Shown one piece after another: positions 38,709 through 47,999 of a stretch of DNA of 64,000 bases; the first letter of the stretch is position 1, and each line of letters starts with the position of its first letter. The notes under the pieces were generated by a model. The model saw nothing but the letters and a program-made list of their open reading frames with translations, ran no database searches and was not told the DNA's origin. The DNA is taken from the NCBI GenBank assembly GCA_963843755.1, contig CAWJLS010000012.1, forward strand, positions 186,001 to 250,000. The letters are read 5' to 3'. The stretch is from CAWJLS01 sp963843755. Its GTDB lineage: Bacteria > Acidobacteriota > Thermoanaerobaculia > Multivoradales > DATKCC01. The translations under genes and the position numbers were made by a program.

Positions 38709-40100
38709 TCAGTGGATCCGCGTCGGGATGTGGGCGCCGATCCCCTGGCCCCGCGACTGCCCGTCGCGGCCGCCGCCACCGTTGCCTCCACCACCGTTGC
38801 CGCCGGTGGAGGGCCGGTCGAAGCGCAGCACGTCGTTGAGCTGCTTGCCGGCCTGGCGGGTGAAGACGAAGCCGGAGATCGAGGCACCCGGGATCGTCGG
38901 GATCGCCGAGGCGTCGCTACCGAAGATGAACCGGTAGAGGTCGACCGGCGGGATGTTGGCGCCGTAGTGGTCGTTGATCGCGTCGATGAAGGCGTTCGCC
39001 GCGATGGCGTAGCCGAGCGGCGTCGGATGGACGCCGTCCAACGAGATCAGGCCGCCGGTCACGAAGTCGGAGTTGAAGGTGATGCCGCCGAAGTCGAATC
39101 CGGTGGTGGCGCCCTGTGTCAGGACGGCGCCGATGTCGACCAGCGCCGAGTCCGTGGCGTTGGCCACGTCGCGGATGATCTGGTTGAAGGCGTTCAGCCG
39201 CGCCCGGATCGTGCCGATCTCGCCGGCCGAGAGGACCAGGCTGTCGGGCAGCGGCTGGCCGGTGCCGCCGGCCGCCGCCGGAATGCCGATGCCCTGGGCC
39301 AGGGCCTGGGAGGCCGGCAGCAGGACGCGGTCGTTCAGGCTCAGCGGGCCGTTCGGACCGAGCAGCGGCACGAGGTTGCCGCCGATGGTGACCGGCTGGT
39401 TGGTCGCCGGATCGACCAGCACCGGCGGGATGGTCGTGACATACGGGATCGCCGTGACGTCCGGCACGGTCGCCAGGACCAGGTCGGCGCCGGCGGCCTT
39501 GAGGGCGCCGACGACGGACCGGTACTCGGCGTCGAACTGCGCCACCGGGGTCAGCGTGACGCCCTCGATCACCCGGCCGGCGGTCGCCGCGCCGAGCACG
39601 TCGTTGTTGCCGAGCCAGACGATGGCGAAGGTCGGCTGCTGGGCCAGGGCCAGCTCGAGCTGGGTGCCGAGCCCACGCAGGATGATGTCGATCAGGTCGT
39701 TGCCGGTCCGGGTCCGCAGAGCGTCACCGACGTTGAAACCCGGCACCGACAGGTTCTGGTAGAGCCCCTGGTAGTTCAGGTTGATCGGCAGGCCGTGGCT
39801 CGGGATGGCGTCGATGACCAGCGGCGACAGGCTCTTGAGCTGCAGCAGGCCGGGGATGCCGGGGTCGGAGATCAGGGGCTGCGCGATGTCCTGGCCGTTC
39901 GCCTGCTTGGCGACCAGCGCCGGAACGCTGTCCTCCTGGGCGCCGCGGACGAGGCCCGCGCTGACGTAGCCCGCGCCCAGGCTGTCGCCGAGCGCCACGA
40001 ACCGGGAAAAGTCGGCCCGTCCGGTGTCCTGGGCGAAGACGGGTGCCGCGGCGATCGCGGCGACCACCAACAGTGCGACCAGTGTTCTTGTCCGAAACAT
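38709..40100 (-). CDS. Secreted SGNH/GDSL-family hydrolase
   Basis: This encodes 463 residues with a signal peptide (MFRTRTLVALLVVAAIAAAPVFA). Block I is FVALGDSLGAGYVSAG with the nucleophile Ser in GDSL. The Asn block is IVWLGNNDVLGAA. The catalytic Asp and His lie in SLDGVHPTPLGYAIAANAFI. These enzymes hydrolyse esters such as lipids or acetylated polymers. The C-terminal 40 residues form a Gly/Asn/Arg-rich low-complexity tail. It lies 19 bases downstream of the FadL-type porin gene, so a shared role in extracellular lipid cleavage and fatty-acid uptake is a reasonable inference. Confidence 0.92.
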   Translation of the reverse strand: MFRTRTLVALLVVAAIAAAPVFAQDTGRADFSRFVALGDSLGAGYVSAGLVRGAQEDSVPALVAKQANGQDIAQPLISDPGIPGLLQLKSLSPLVIDAIPSHGLPINLNYQGLYQNLSVPGFNVGDALRTRTGNDLIDIILRGLGTQLELALAQQPTFAIVWLGNNDVLGAATAGRVIEGVTLTPVAQFDAEYRSVVGALKAAGADLVLATVPDVTAIPYVTTIPPVLVDPATNQPVTIGGNLVPLLGPNGPLSLNDRVLLPASQALAQGIGIPAAAGGTGQPLPDSLVLSAGEIGTIRARLNAFNQIIRDVANATDSALVDIGAVLTQGATTGFDFGGITFNSDFVTGGLISLDGVHPTPLGYAIAANAFIDAINDHYGANIPPVDLYRFIFGSDASAIPTIPGASISGFVFTRQAGKQLNDVLRFDRPSTGGNGGGGNGGGGRDGQSRGQGIGAHIPTRIH

Positions 40101-40119
40101 CTCGATTCCGTCCTTTCCG

Positions 40120-41421
40120 CTAGAACCCGAGGGTCAGGCCCAGGAGGTAGCCCGTGGTGTTGAACGTGCCGTGGAAGATGTCCCCGTCCGGGAAGTCCTG
40201 GTTGCGGGTCCGCTCGTCGAACTTGAGGTACATGAAGGCGATGTCGAAGTCGAGCCCGCCGGTGTAGCCGTAGCCGATGGTCAGCCCGTTGCGGTTGGCG
40301 TCGGGAAGCAGGGCGCTGACGCTGGCCTCCGGCTGGGGGCTCTCGTCGTAGAGGTAGCCGAACCGCCACTGGGACTGGGGGCTGGTCGTCCAGCGCAGCC
40401 CGCCGCGGTAGTTGTAGACGTCGTCGTACCTCTCGGGCACCGTCGAGTCGAACGCATCGTTCTGGGTGAAGTCGATCGGCAGCTCGTTGAAGCTCGACCA
40501 ACCGGTCCAGTTGACGTCGGCCTCGACCAGCACGTTGCGGCTGACCTGGTAGGCCAGGCCGAGGCTCGCGATGTCGGGGAACTCGATGCTCGACTTGATC
40601 GGCAGGTTCTGGTCGAACGGCAGGGAGGCGGCGACCGCCGCGTCGAGGGCCGGAATGCCGGTCGAGATCTGGGTGAACCGGCCGTCGCCCTTGTAGTCCA
40701 CCTTGATCTTGCTGCGGTACGACAGGCCCCAGGAGAAGCGGGGCGTCGCCTTGTGCAGGAGGCCGATGTTCCAGCCGTAGCCGTTGTCGAGGTCGCTCGT
40801 GAGCTTGGCGTCACCGATGTCCTGGACCTGCTGGGTGAAGGGGTTCAGGAACGGGATCCGGCGGTTGAGCTCGATGTCCGACCAGCGGCCGATGACGCCG
40901 AAGCCGATGCCGAAGTTGGGGCTGGCCTGCCAGGCGATCGTCGGGTTGAGGTCGAAGGTCCTGAGCGTCGCGTCGTAGGAGATGTAGCGACCGGCCCACT
41001 CGTCGGGGTTCTTCCACTTGACGCCGAGACCGAAGGGGTCGTTGAATCCGAGGCCGAAGGTCAGGTTGGAGCTGAGCGGCTCGACCCAGTAGGCGTGAGA
41101 CGGGTAGAAGATCGTGCTGTCCTGCTCTCCGGTCGCCCCGCTGCCGGGGAACGGCGCCGCCCCCTTGAAGTCCGCGCTGGACGTGGTGATCAGCGTCGTG
41201 CCGACCTGGAACGCGCGCTCGTGCTGGAAGGCCAGCCCCGCGGCGTTGTGGAACAGGGCGGAGGGGTCGTCGGCCTGGGCCGTGAACGCGCCCGCCATCC
41301 CCATGGCCTTGCTGCCGTTCTCGAAGATGCCGAAGCCGGCGGCGAAGGCCGGCGAGGCGACCAGGGCGACCAGCGCCCCGATCATGAGTGGTTGGATCCA
41401 AGAGGTACAACGGCTGCGCAT
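40120..41421 (-). CDS. FadL/OmpP1/TodX-family outer membrane porin
   Basis: This encodes 433 residues with a signal peptide (MIGALVALVASPAFA). The mature N-terminus, AGFGIFENGSKAMGMAGAFT then DDPSALFHNAAGLAF, is the family's hatch region, in which SxxAxxxGxAG and NPAG-like motifs recur. Later segments show beta-strand alternation and a C-terminal Phe (GLTLGF), as expected for an outer-membrane barrel. FadL proteins import long-chain fatty acids or other hydrophobic compounds. Its presence argues for a Gram-negative envelope. It is followed by a secreted GDSL esterase-like gene in the same transcription direction. Confidence 0.93.
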   Translation of the reverse strand: MRSRCTSWIQPLMIGALVALVASPAFAAGFGIFENGSKAMGMAGAFTAQADDPSALFHNAAGLAFQHERAFQVGTTLITTSSADFKGAAPFPGSGATGEQDSTIFYPSHAYWVEPLSSNLTFGLGFNDPFGLGVKWKNPDEWAGRYISYDATLRTFDLNPTIAWQASPNFGIGFGVIGRWSDIELNRRIPFLNPFTQQVQDIGDAKLTSDLDNGYGWNIGLLHKATPRFSWGLSYRSKIKVDYKGDGRFTQISTGIPALDAAVAASLPFDQNLPIKSSIEFPDIASLGLAYQVSRNVLVEADVNWTGWSSFNELPIDFTQNDAFDSTVPERYDDVYNYRGGLRWTTSPQSQWRFGYLYDESPQPEASVSALLPDANRNGLTIGYGYTGGLDFDIAFMYLKFDERTRNQDFPDGDIFHGTFNTTGYLLGLTLGF

Positions 41422-41641
41422 CCCTTACCTCCTCCTTAGGGCTCTGATTCGGCCCGGAACGATTCCGGGGCGGATCGGTCGTCACACGAAACTCCGGCGA
41501 GGGCACCCGGAACAAGACTAGATCAACTGACCGAAACAGCGTAATCGACGCTCAAACGCCTGTCAATCAAGGCTTCCCGCCGCACCGACCACCCTGCGCC
41601 GAGGCGATGGCACTGCTACACTTCCCCCTGGAGATCCGATC

Positions 41642-42139
41642 ATGAACTTCGACACCGACATCGAGCGCGAAACCTTCGAAAAAGTCCGTGAGTACGTGGA
41701 CGAGCTGATCGACGAGCCCTATCTGGACGAGGAGACCGGCCACTTCTACGGCCGCTACGGCTCGACCGTGCTCGAGGTCGGCGTCGAGCCCTACGGTCCC
41801 GCCGAGACGGTGGTCCGGATCACCGCCTATTGCGCCCAGGGGGTCGAGGTGGACGACAGCCTGCTGGAGGGACTGCTCGGCCTCAACCACTCCCTGCCGG
41901 TGGGGGCGTTCTCCCTGGTGGGCTCCGACGTCTTCTTCGCCCACACCCTGTTCGGCAGGACCCTCCAGCCGCGCAACTTCCTCGGCGCGGTGGCCGCGGT
42001 GGCGACGGTCGCCGACGAGTACGACGACCGCATCGTGGCGGAGTACGGCGGCGAGACGGCGCTCGACCGGATCGAGTCGACCGGCGACCCGAAGCGCCGG
42101 CGCGACAAGGCCGGGGCGGACCTGCTGGCCGGCCGCTGA
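41642..42139 (+). CDS. YbjN / type III chaperone-like domain protein
   Basis: This is a 165-aa acidic protein. Residues about 10-140 follow the YbjN/CesT-like fold pattern: VREYVDELIDEPYLDEETGH, STVLEVGVEPYG, VVRITAYCAQGVEVDDSLLE, then GLLGLNHSLPVGAFSLVGSD and VFFAHTLFGRTLQPRNFLGA. Members bind peptides or act as chaperones, but most are uncharacterised. A GGAGA ribosome binding site precedes the ATG. It is divergent from the FadL gene and unrelated in context to smpB, which converges from the other side. Confidence 0.75.
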   Translation: MNFDTDIERETFEKVREYVDELIDEPYLDEETGHFYGRYGSTVLEVGVEPYGPAETVVRITAYCAQGVEVDDSLLEGLLGLNHSLPVGAFSLVGSDVFFAHTLFGRTLQPRNFLGAVAAVATVADEYDDRIVAEYGGETALDRIESTGDPKRRRDKAGADLLAGR

Positions 42140-42196
42140 GCGCCCGCCAACCCTGCCCCCAACCAGTAGGGCCAGTAGAGCCAGTAGAACGGCGCG

Positions 42197-42673
42197 TCAG
42201 TACTTGACGCCCTTGAGCGCCTCGCGCATCTCCTTCTCCTGGACCTTCTTCTTCTCCGCGTGGCGCTTGTCGTAGAGCTTCTTGCCCTGGGCCAGGGCGA
42301 TCTCCACCTTGATCCAGCTCCCCTTGAGGTAGACCGCCAGGGGGACCACTGTCTGCCCCTTGATGATCGAGCGGCCGAACAGCTTGTCGATCTCCCGCCG
42401 GGAGAGCAGGAGCTTGCGCGGCCGCTCCGGGTCGTGGTTCTGCCGGTTGCCGTGAGTGTAGGGGCTGATGTGGGCGCCGACCAGCCAGGCCTCGCCGTCG
42501 GTGACACTGACGTAGCTGTCCTTGAGCTGCACCTTGCCCTGGCGCGCCGACTTGACCTCGGTTCCGGTGAGGGCCATGCCGGCCTCGAAGGTCTCGAGGA
42601 TGTGGTAGTCGTGGCGGGCCTTGCGGTTGCGGGCCAGCACTTTGACCGGGCGCTTCTCGGTGCCGTTCGTCAT
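42197..42673 (-). CDS. smpB: SsrA-binding protein
   Basis: SmpB binds tmRNA and delivers it to stalled ribosomes for trans-translation. The 158-aa length fits. Family blocks are VLARNRKARHDYHILETFEA, GMALTGTEVKSARQGKVQLK, HISPYTHGNRQNHDPERPRK, LLLSRREIDKLFG and GLxA-equivalent VPLAVYLKGSWIKVEIALAQ. The basic C-terminal tail KKLYDKRHAEKKKVQEKE is the part that folds in the decoding site. The ATG at 42673 has TAGACT 10 bases upstream. The ssrA (tmRNA) gene is not visible nearby. Confidence 0.97.
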   Translation of the reverse strand: MTNGTEKRPVKVLARNRKARHDYHILETFEAGMALTGTEVKSARQGKVQLKDSYVSVTDGEAWLVGAHISPYTHGNRQNHDPERPRKLLLSRREIDKLFGRSIIKGQTVVPLAVYLKGSWIKVEIALAQGKKLYDKRHAEKKKVQEKEMREALKGVKY

Positions 42674-42683
42674 GGGACCGAGG

Positions 42684-42689
42684 AGTCTA
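42684..42689 (-). promoter_or_regulatory. -10-like TAGACT before smpB
   Basis: On the minus strand TAGACT ends 10 bases before the smpB ATG at 42673, with the same sequence and spacing as at uvrA. Confidence 0.4.
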
Positions 42690-42742
42690 CCAGCGAGCGG
42701 CCAACTGCGGGGTCGATTGCGGAGCGAATCGCGCCTGGGTGC

Positions 42743-42748
42743 TAGTCT
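42743..42748 (+). promoter_or_regulatory. -10-like TAGTCT before the DUF4390 gene
   Basis: TAGTCT ends 10 bases before the ATG at 42759. The smpB element lies back to back with it about 54 bases away, so the two genes would share a compact divergent promoter region. Confidence 0.4.
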
Positions 42749-42758
42749 TCCTGCGCCG

Positions 42759-43370
42759 ATGCGTGTCCGCCGCGCCACCTCCCTGTCCGCCGCCCTGCCC
42801 AGGACCCTGGTCGTGGCCCTGCTGCCGGCCCTGCTCCTGACCTTGGTTGCGGCCGCCCCGGCCCGGGCCGACGACCCCCAGATCCACGGGCTCAAGGTAC
42901 AGCTCGACGGCCGCCGGGTGATGGTCGACTTCGTCCTCACCGACGGCTTCGACGACGACCTGATCGAGCGGGTGAGCTCCGGGCTGCCGACCAGCATCGT
43001 CTACGAGCTCGAGCTGATGCGCGACCGCAAGCGGTGGTTCGACCGGCCGCTCGAAAGCTCGACCGTGCAGGTGGTGGCCATGTTCGACGCCCGCGCCCGC
43101 GAGTACCTGGTCAACTACAAGCTCGACGGCAAGCTGGTCGAGAGCCGCATGGCCCGCGACCTGGACGAGCTGCGCACGGCGATGACCGAGTTCGACCAGT
43201 TGCCGGCCTTCACCCTCGAGCCGCTCGCCCGGCGCTCGCGGCTGCTGGTCAAGGTGCGCGCCCTGCTCGGCTCGAAGACCCTGTTCTCGTTCATCCCGAC
43301 GCGGGTGAACACCGAGTGGCGCGAGTCGCCGAAGTTCAGGCCGCCGGACGACCTGCTGCCACCTCCCTGA
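42759..43370 (+). CDS. DUF4390-type exported protein
   Basis: This encodes 203 residues with a signal peptide (LVVALLPALLLTLVAAAPARA). The mature part, IHGLKVQLDGRRVMVDFVLT, then LIERVSSGLPTSIVYELELM and REYLVNYKLDGK, follows the DUF4390 pattern. That family of periplasmic or membrane-attached proteins is commonly found directly before NtrY-like kinases. The next gene here is such a kinase, 38 bases downstream, which strengthens the assignment. The molecular role is unknown; a link to the kinase's periplasmic sensing is plausible. Confidence 0.83.
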   Translation: MRVRRATSLSAALPRTLVVALLPALLLTLVAAAPARADDPQIHGLKVQLDGRRVMVDFVLTDGFDDDLIERVSSGLPTSIVYELELMRDRKRWFDRPLESSTVQVVAMFDARAREYLVNYKLDGKLVESRMARDLDELRTAMTEFDQLPAFTLEPLARRSRLLVKVRALLGSKTLFSFIPTRVNTEWRESPKFRPPDDLLPPP

Positions 43371-43408
43371 CCCCGCCCCACGGGAACCCGATCCGGTCTC
43401 GCCCGCAG

Positions 43409-45817
43409 ATGGCCCTCAAAGAGCGCTTCCGCCGACACCGCAAGGACAACCGGTTCATCGTCGGCATCCTCGCCGGCCTGCTGGTCGTGCTGGTCGCCCT
43501 GTTCTACCTGATCCAGCGCGGCCGGGACGTTCCGGAGACCCTGCTCAACAACCAGGTCCTGCTGTTCGTCCTCTGGTACACCAACGTCGTCCTCATCCTG
43601 ACGATCCTGTTCGTCCTGCTGAGGAACCTCCTCAAGCTGGTCATCGAGCGCCGCCACCGGATCCTCGGCTCGAAGTTCAAGACCAAGCTGGTGGCCACCT
43701 ACATCGGCCTGGTGCTGATCCCGGTGCTGCTGGTGTTCGTCTACGCCACGGAGCTGATCCAGGGCACGGTCGACCGCTGGATCAACGCGCCGGTCGGCAC
43801 CGTGCTCGACGAGTCGTACCAGGTGGTCGAAGGGCTCTACAGCCGGCTCGAGGAGCAGAGCCGCGAGGACGCCGAGCGGGCGCTCGAGGCGATCGACGGC
43901 ATCGACCTGCGCAACCCGGCCGAGCGGCCGGAGCTGGGACGGCGGCTCCAGTCGTTGCTGGGCGAGCTGGGCGCCGACTACCTGGCGGTCTACGACGGCA
44001 CCGAGTTCGTCCACGGCGTGGTCGACCCGCGCACCGGCATCACCGACCTGCCGGAGCCGGGGCGGCGGCTGCTGGCGGCGGCCGCGGCGGGCGAGCCCGT
44101 GGTCCGGCGGCTCGACGCCGAGGGCACCGCGGCGCGACTGGTGCTGGCCGGCGCCACCAGGCCGCCGCCACCGCCGGCTCAGACGGACCCGGCGGAGACA
44201 ACCGACGGCAAGGCGGCGGCCGGCCCGAACGGCTCGGGCAGCTCGACCACCTCGGCCGGCGGTGGCGGCGGTGGCGGCGGTGGCGGCGACGCCGCGGCGG
44301 CCACGGACGGCCAGGAGCCGCCGCCCCAGGCGACCGTGGTGCTCGCCGGGGTGCTCCTCGAGCCCGACCTGGTGCGGGTGGCCGACGACCTGGTCGAGGC
44401 CCACCTGCGCCACCGCCAGGTGGTGGTCCAGAAGGAGCCGCTCGAGGCGAGCCACCTGCTGCTCTTCCTGCTGGTCACCCTGCTCATCCTGCTCGCCTCC
44501 TCCTGGGTCGGCCTCTACCTGGCGCGGCGGGTGACGGTGCCGATCCAGGCGCTCGCCGAGGGCACCGAGCGGGTCGGCCGCGGCGAGCTCGAGCACCGGG
44601 TCGAGGTCGAGGCGGACGACGAGCTCGGCGTGCTGGTGCGCTCGTTCAACCGGATGACCGGCGAGATCAAGCGCAACCGCGAGGTGATCGAGCGCAGCAA
44701 CCAGGAGCTGGTGGAGGCCAACGTGCGGCTGGCCGAGGAGCGGGCGCTGGCCGCGGCGGTGATCGACAACGTCGCCGCGGGCGTCATCGCCAGCGACCGC
44801 GAAGGGCGGATCCTGACCTGCAACGGAGCGGCCCTGGCGATGCTCCGCCAGTCGGCGGACGAGGTCGCCGGCCGGCGCGCCCACGACGCCTGGAGCGACC
44901 CGGAACGGGCCCAGCTCGCCGAGCTGCTCGACCCGCCGGCGACCGATCCCGACGACACCGACGACATCGACGAGACGGACGGCACCGGGACGGCCCGGGC
45001 GGACCGCAACCGGGTGAGCCGGGAGCTCCACCTGATGCTCGAAGGCGAGTGGAAGAGCTTCGAGGTCAAGGTGACGCCGATGGTGACGCCCAACGGCAGC
45101 CTGCGCGGCCGGGTGATGGTGCTCGAGGACCTGACCCAGCTCATCAAGGCCCAGCAGCTCGCCGCCTGGAACGAGGCCGCCCGCCGGATCGCCCACGAGA
45201 TCAAGAACCCGCTGACGCCGATCCGCCTCTCGGCCGAGCGCATCCTCCAGAAGTACCGCCGCGACGACCCCGACCTGGGCGACGCGCTGGAATCCGGGAT
45301 CGAGATCCTGCTGCGCGAGGTCGAGGCCATGCAGGCGATGGTCGACGAGTTCTCGCGCTACGCACGGATGCCGCGCCCCCAGCCCCAGCGGGTCGACCTG
45401 GAGGCGCTCATCCACGAGACGCTCCGCCTCTACCGGGGGCTCAAGCCCGGCGTGCGGGTCGAGAGCGAGGTCGGCCCGGGGACCGAGGAGCTGATGGCCG
45501 ACCCGGAGCAGCTCAAGCGGGCGCTGATCAACCTGCTGGACAACGCCATCGAGGCGACCGAAGCGCCCGGCGAGGTGCGGGTCGAGGCCGAGGCGCGGGA
45601 CGGCCACGTGGAGCTGCACGTCGCCGACACCGGCCAGGGCATCCCGGCCGAGGCCAAGGACAAGCTGTTCCTGCCCTACTTCTCGACCAAGGGGCGCGGC
45701 ACCGGGCTCGGGCTGGCGATCGTCCAGCGGATCGTCTCCGACCACCGCGGGCGGATCCGGGTCGAGGACAACCGGCCGCGGGGCACGGTGTTCACCGTCG
45801 AGCTGCCGATGCGGTAG
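43409..45817 (+). CDS. NtrY-like membrane sensor histidine kinase
   Basis: This encodes 802 residues. Membrane helices lie at about 18-36, 48-70 and 88-110, followed by a periplasmic region and a further helix near 355-373. Then come a HAMP domain (RRVTVPIQALAEGTERVGRG), a PAS-like domain (about 450-560) and the kinase core. His596 in AHEIKNPLTPIRLS is the phosphorylation site, LINLLDNAIEAT the N-box, and ADTGQGIPAE and GTGLGLAIVQRIVSDH the G boxes. NtrY-type kinases respond to nitrogen or redox state through an NtrX partner, which is not adjacent here. A run of ten glycines encoded by (GGCGGT) repeats interrupts the periplasmic region near residue 285. Confidence 0.93.
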   Translation: MALKERFRRHRKDNRFIVGILAGLLVVLVALFYLIQRGRDVPETLLNNQVLLFVLWYTNVVLILTILFVLLRNLLKLVIERRHRILGSKFKTKLVATYIGLVLIPVLLVFVYATELIQGTVDRWINAPVGTVLDESYQVVEGLYSRLEEQSREDAERALEAIDGIDLRNPAERPELGRRLQSLLGELGADYLAVYDGTEFVHGVVDPRTGITDLPEPGRRLLAAAAAGEPVVRRLDAEGTAARLVLAGATRPPPPPAQTDPAETTDGKAAAGPNGSGSSTTSAGGGGGGGGGGDAAAATDGQEPPPQATVVLAGVLLEPDLVRVADDLVEAHLRHRQVVVQKEPLEASHLLLFLLVTLLILLASSWVGLYLARRVTVPIQALAEGTERVGRGELEHRVEVEADDELGVLVRSFNRMTGEIKRNREVIERSNQELVEANVRLAEERALAAAVIDNVAAGVIASDREGRILTCNGAALAMLRQSADEVAGRRAHDAWSDPERAQLAELLDPPATDPDDTDDIDETDGTGTARADRNRVSRELHLMLEGEWKSFEVKVTPMVTPNGSLRGRVMVLEDLTQLIKAQQLAAWNEAARRIAHEIKNPLTPIRLSAERILQKYRRDDPDLGDALESGIEILLREVEAMQAMVDEFSRYARMPRPQPQRVDLEALIHETLRLYRGLKPGVRVESEVGPGTEELMADPEQLKRALINLLDNAIEATEAPGEVRVEAEARDGHVELHVADTGQGIPAEAKDKLFLPYFSTKGRGTGLGLAIVQRIVSDHRGRIRVEDNRPRGTVFTVELPMR

Positions 45818-45887
45818 GGCTGGGCAGGTCTCCTGGACGGCGTCCGGCGCCCTGGAGATCGCGGCCCCGTCGCCCCGGGCTCTTTCC

Positions 45888-46982
45888 TCAGTACCTGAAC
45901 ACTGCCGCCACCGCGTCCCCGTCCGGCACGTTCTCCGGCCCGACCGCGTACACCGTCCCGCCCTTGAGCACCGTCTGGATGGCGGCGAAGTCGACCAGGT
46001 CCTCGGTGCCGGGGCCGTTGTCGTTGGCCAGGGCGACCGTCCGCTGCTCCCGATCGAACCGGCCCCAGCGGCGCATCCCCAGGCCGACGAACAGGGTGTC
46101 GACCCGGCCGTCGTCGGCCGCCCGCACGACCTCGTCGAGCCGGGTCGACGCGCGGCCGGTGCCGGCGAGCTGCCGGAACTGCTCCACCGCGGCGTCTTGG
46201 GAGGCGGTGAACACCGGCTCGACCACCGGCCAGGCGCGGGCGTGGAGCTCCTCGTTGGAGACCTCGTCCGGGTTGCCCGCCACGCCGCCCTCGATCAGCT
46301 CCGGATAGCCGGACACCTCCCGGTAGAGCGGGAACAGCGGCTCGACGCCGGCCAGCACCAGCGGCGCGTTCTTGTCGGCGACCACCGAGCCGATCCCCTT
46401 GTCGAGCAGGTTGAAGAACTTGCGGATCTCGACCTTGACGTCGTCCTCGGCGCCGCCCTGGCCGCTCGGCATCTCGACCTCGTGGCCGAGGGCGTCGGTC
46501 AGGCTGGCCGGCAGGTCGCCGAGATCGACCTCCCGGACGCTGTGGCGCGTCGCCTCGAGCAGGCGCGCGCGCTTCTGGGAGAGCGCCAGAATGTAAAACC
46601 GTCCGTCGCCGGCGAGCAGCGGCAGCATCGGCTTCAAATGGAAGCGCTCCTCGACCACCGCCAGCTCCCGCACCTCGATCGGCACCCGGTAGTAGCGGAA
46701 GAAGCCCTGGGCGAGGAACACGGCCAGGCCGTCGCTCTGGTGTTGCCAGAACGGGGTGTCGTCGATCAGCACCGAGGCCGGCTCGAGGAACCGGGCCACC
46801 TCCTGCGGCGTCATCCCGCGCTCCCCCAAGGCGTCGGCCACCTCTCGCAGCAGGTTCTTGAACCGGATCGCGTTCTGCTGGGTCTCCGGCCCCGCCTTGA
46901 CCATCGGCGCGTAGAGCGAGACGCAAACACTGTCGCGGCGCTGCATGAGGGCTTCGAGCTCTGCCTGGGAAAGCTGCTTCAT
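45888..46982 (-). CDS. baeRF family 7-like protein (bacterial eRF1-related)
   Basis: This encodes 364 residues from the ATG at 46982, which has a perfect AAGGAGGT ribosome binding site 6 bases upstream; the frame's earlier ATG at 47123 lacks one. The sequence fits the bacterial archaeo-eukaryotic release-factor-like family 7: SVCVSLYAPMVKAGPETQQN, FLEPASVLIDDTPFWQHQSD, GLAVFLAQGFFRYYRVP, FYILALSQKRARLLEATRHS and the C-terminal GGTVYAVGPENVPDGDAVAA ending in FRY. These proteins are predicted to act on ribosomes, possibly in rescue or stress. No catalytic GGQ motif is seen, as expected for this family. It converges with the kinase gene. Confidence 0.8.
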   Translation of the reverse strand: MKQLSQAELEALMQRRDSVCVSLYAPMVKAGPETQQNAIRFKNLLREVADALGERGMTPQEVARFLEPASVLIDDTPFWQHQSDGLAVFLAQGFFRYYRVPIEVRELAVVEERFHLKPMLPLLAGDGRFYILALSQKRARLLEATRHSVREVDLGDLPASLTDALGHEVEMPSGQGGAEDDVKVEIRKFFNLLDKGIGSVVADKNAPLVLAGVEPLFPLYREVSGYPELIEGGVAGNPDEVSNEELHARAWPVVEPVFTASQDAAVEQFRQLAGTGRASTRLDEVVRAADDGRVDTLFVGLGMRRWGRFDREQRTVALANDNGPGTEDLVDFAAIQTVLKGGTVYAVGPENVPDGDAVAAVFRY

Positions 46983-47153
46983 GGATTCGACCTCCTTGGA
47001 GAGATTCCGGAGCGGCTCGGTCCGCCCGCCGGGGACGAATTCCGTCGCCAGCTCCTGTGGTATCGTCGCCATTCCTTCCGAGCAAAGGTCTGCAAAGACG
47101 ATGCTCACCCCTTCCAAGCTCACGTGATCCGATTGTGAAAGGACCAGTCCGAC

Positions 47154-47939
47154 ATGACGTCAGTCTACAAGGTTTGCTTCTCCCTTCTCGTGCTCGGCCT
47201 GCTGGCCGTGCCGGCCTGCACCGCCCAGGATTCCGGCCAGGCCATGGCTTCCGACAAGTCCGCTGACATGGCCTCCGGCGATCAGCACGACACCTTCTAC
47301 GCCCTCGGCGTGGCCATGTCCCAGGGCCTCGCGCAGTTCCACCTGACCGCGGACGAGCTGACGGCCGTCCAGGAAGGTCTCAAGGACGGCGTGCTGGGCA
47401 AGGACACGAAGATCGACCTCCAGGAGTACGCGCCGAAGCTCCAGGCGCTGGCCAAGGAGCGCACCGAGGCCGCCGCCAAGATGGAGCGCGAGGCCGGCAG
47501 CACGGTGATCGAGCAGGCCGCGGCCGAGGACGGCGCGGTCAAGACCGACTCCGGCCTGGTCTACAAGATCCTCGAGCCGGGCGACGGCCCGAGCCCGAAG
47601 GCGACCGACACGGTGAAGGTGAACTACAAGGGCACGCTGCGGGACGGCAAGGTCTTCGACAGCTCCTACGACCGCGGCCAGCCGGCCACCTTCCCGCTCA
47701 ACCAGGTCATCCCGTGCTGGACCGAGGGCGTCCAGCAGATGCACGTGGGCGGCAAGGCCAAGCTGACCTGCCCGCCGGACCTGGCGTACGGCGACCGGCC
47801 GAACGCGACCATCCCGGCCGGCTCCACCCTGACCTTCGAGGTCGAGCTGCTCGACATCGTCTCCAAGGGCGACGACAAGGCGCGCGATCCGGAGACGATC
47901 GACTCCAAGAGCATGGACAAGCCCAACGGCCAGGGCTGA
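47154..47939 (+). CDS. FKBP-type peptidyl-prolyl isomerase lipoprotein
   Basis: This encodes 261 residues. The N-terminus MTSVYKVCFSLLVLGLLAVP ends in an AC lipobox-like Cys, so it is probably a lipoprotein. Residues about 45-125 resemble the FkpA/Mip dimerisation domain (TFYALGVAMSQGLAQFHLTA). The catalytic FKBP domain spans about 140-240: KATDTVKVNYKGTLRDGKVF, DSSYDRGQPATFPLNQVIPC and YGDRPNATIPAGSTLTFEVE. Such proteins assist folding of exported proteins in the periplasm. Many large secreted proteins are encoded in this region. Confidence 0.93.
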   Translation: MTSVYKVCFSLLVLGLLAVPACTAQDSGQAMASDKSADMASGDQHDTFYALGVAMSQGLAQFHLTADELTAVQEGLKDGVLGKDTKIDLQEYAPKLQALAKERTEAAAKMEREAGSTVIEQAAAEDGAVKTDSGLVYKILEPGDGPSPKATDTVKVNYKGTLRDGKVFDSSYDRGQPATFPLNQVIPCWTEGVQQMHVGGKAKLTCPPDLAYGDRPNATIPAGSTLTFEVELLDIVSKGDDKARDPETIDSKSMDKPNGQG

Positions 47940-47999
47940 GACCCTTCTCCCACTCGACACCGAGAGAGGGACCGAAGACGTCTGCGGAGGACGGAGACC

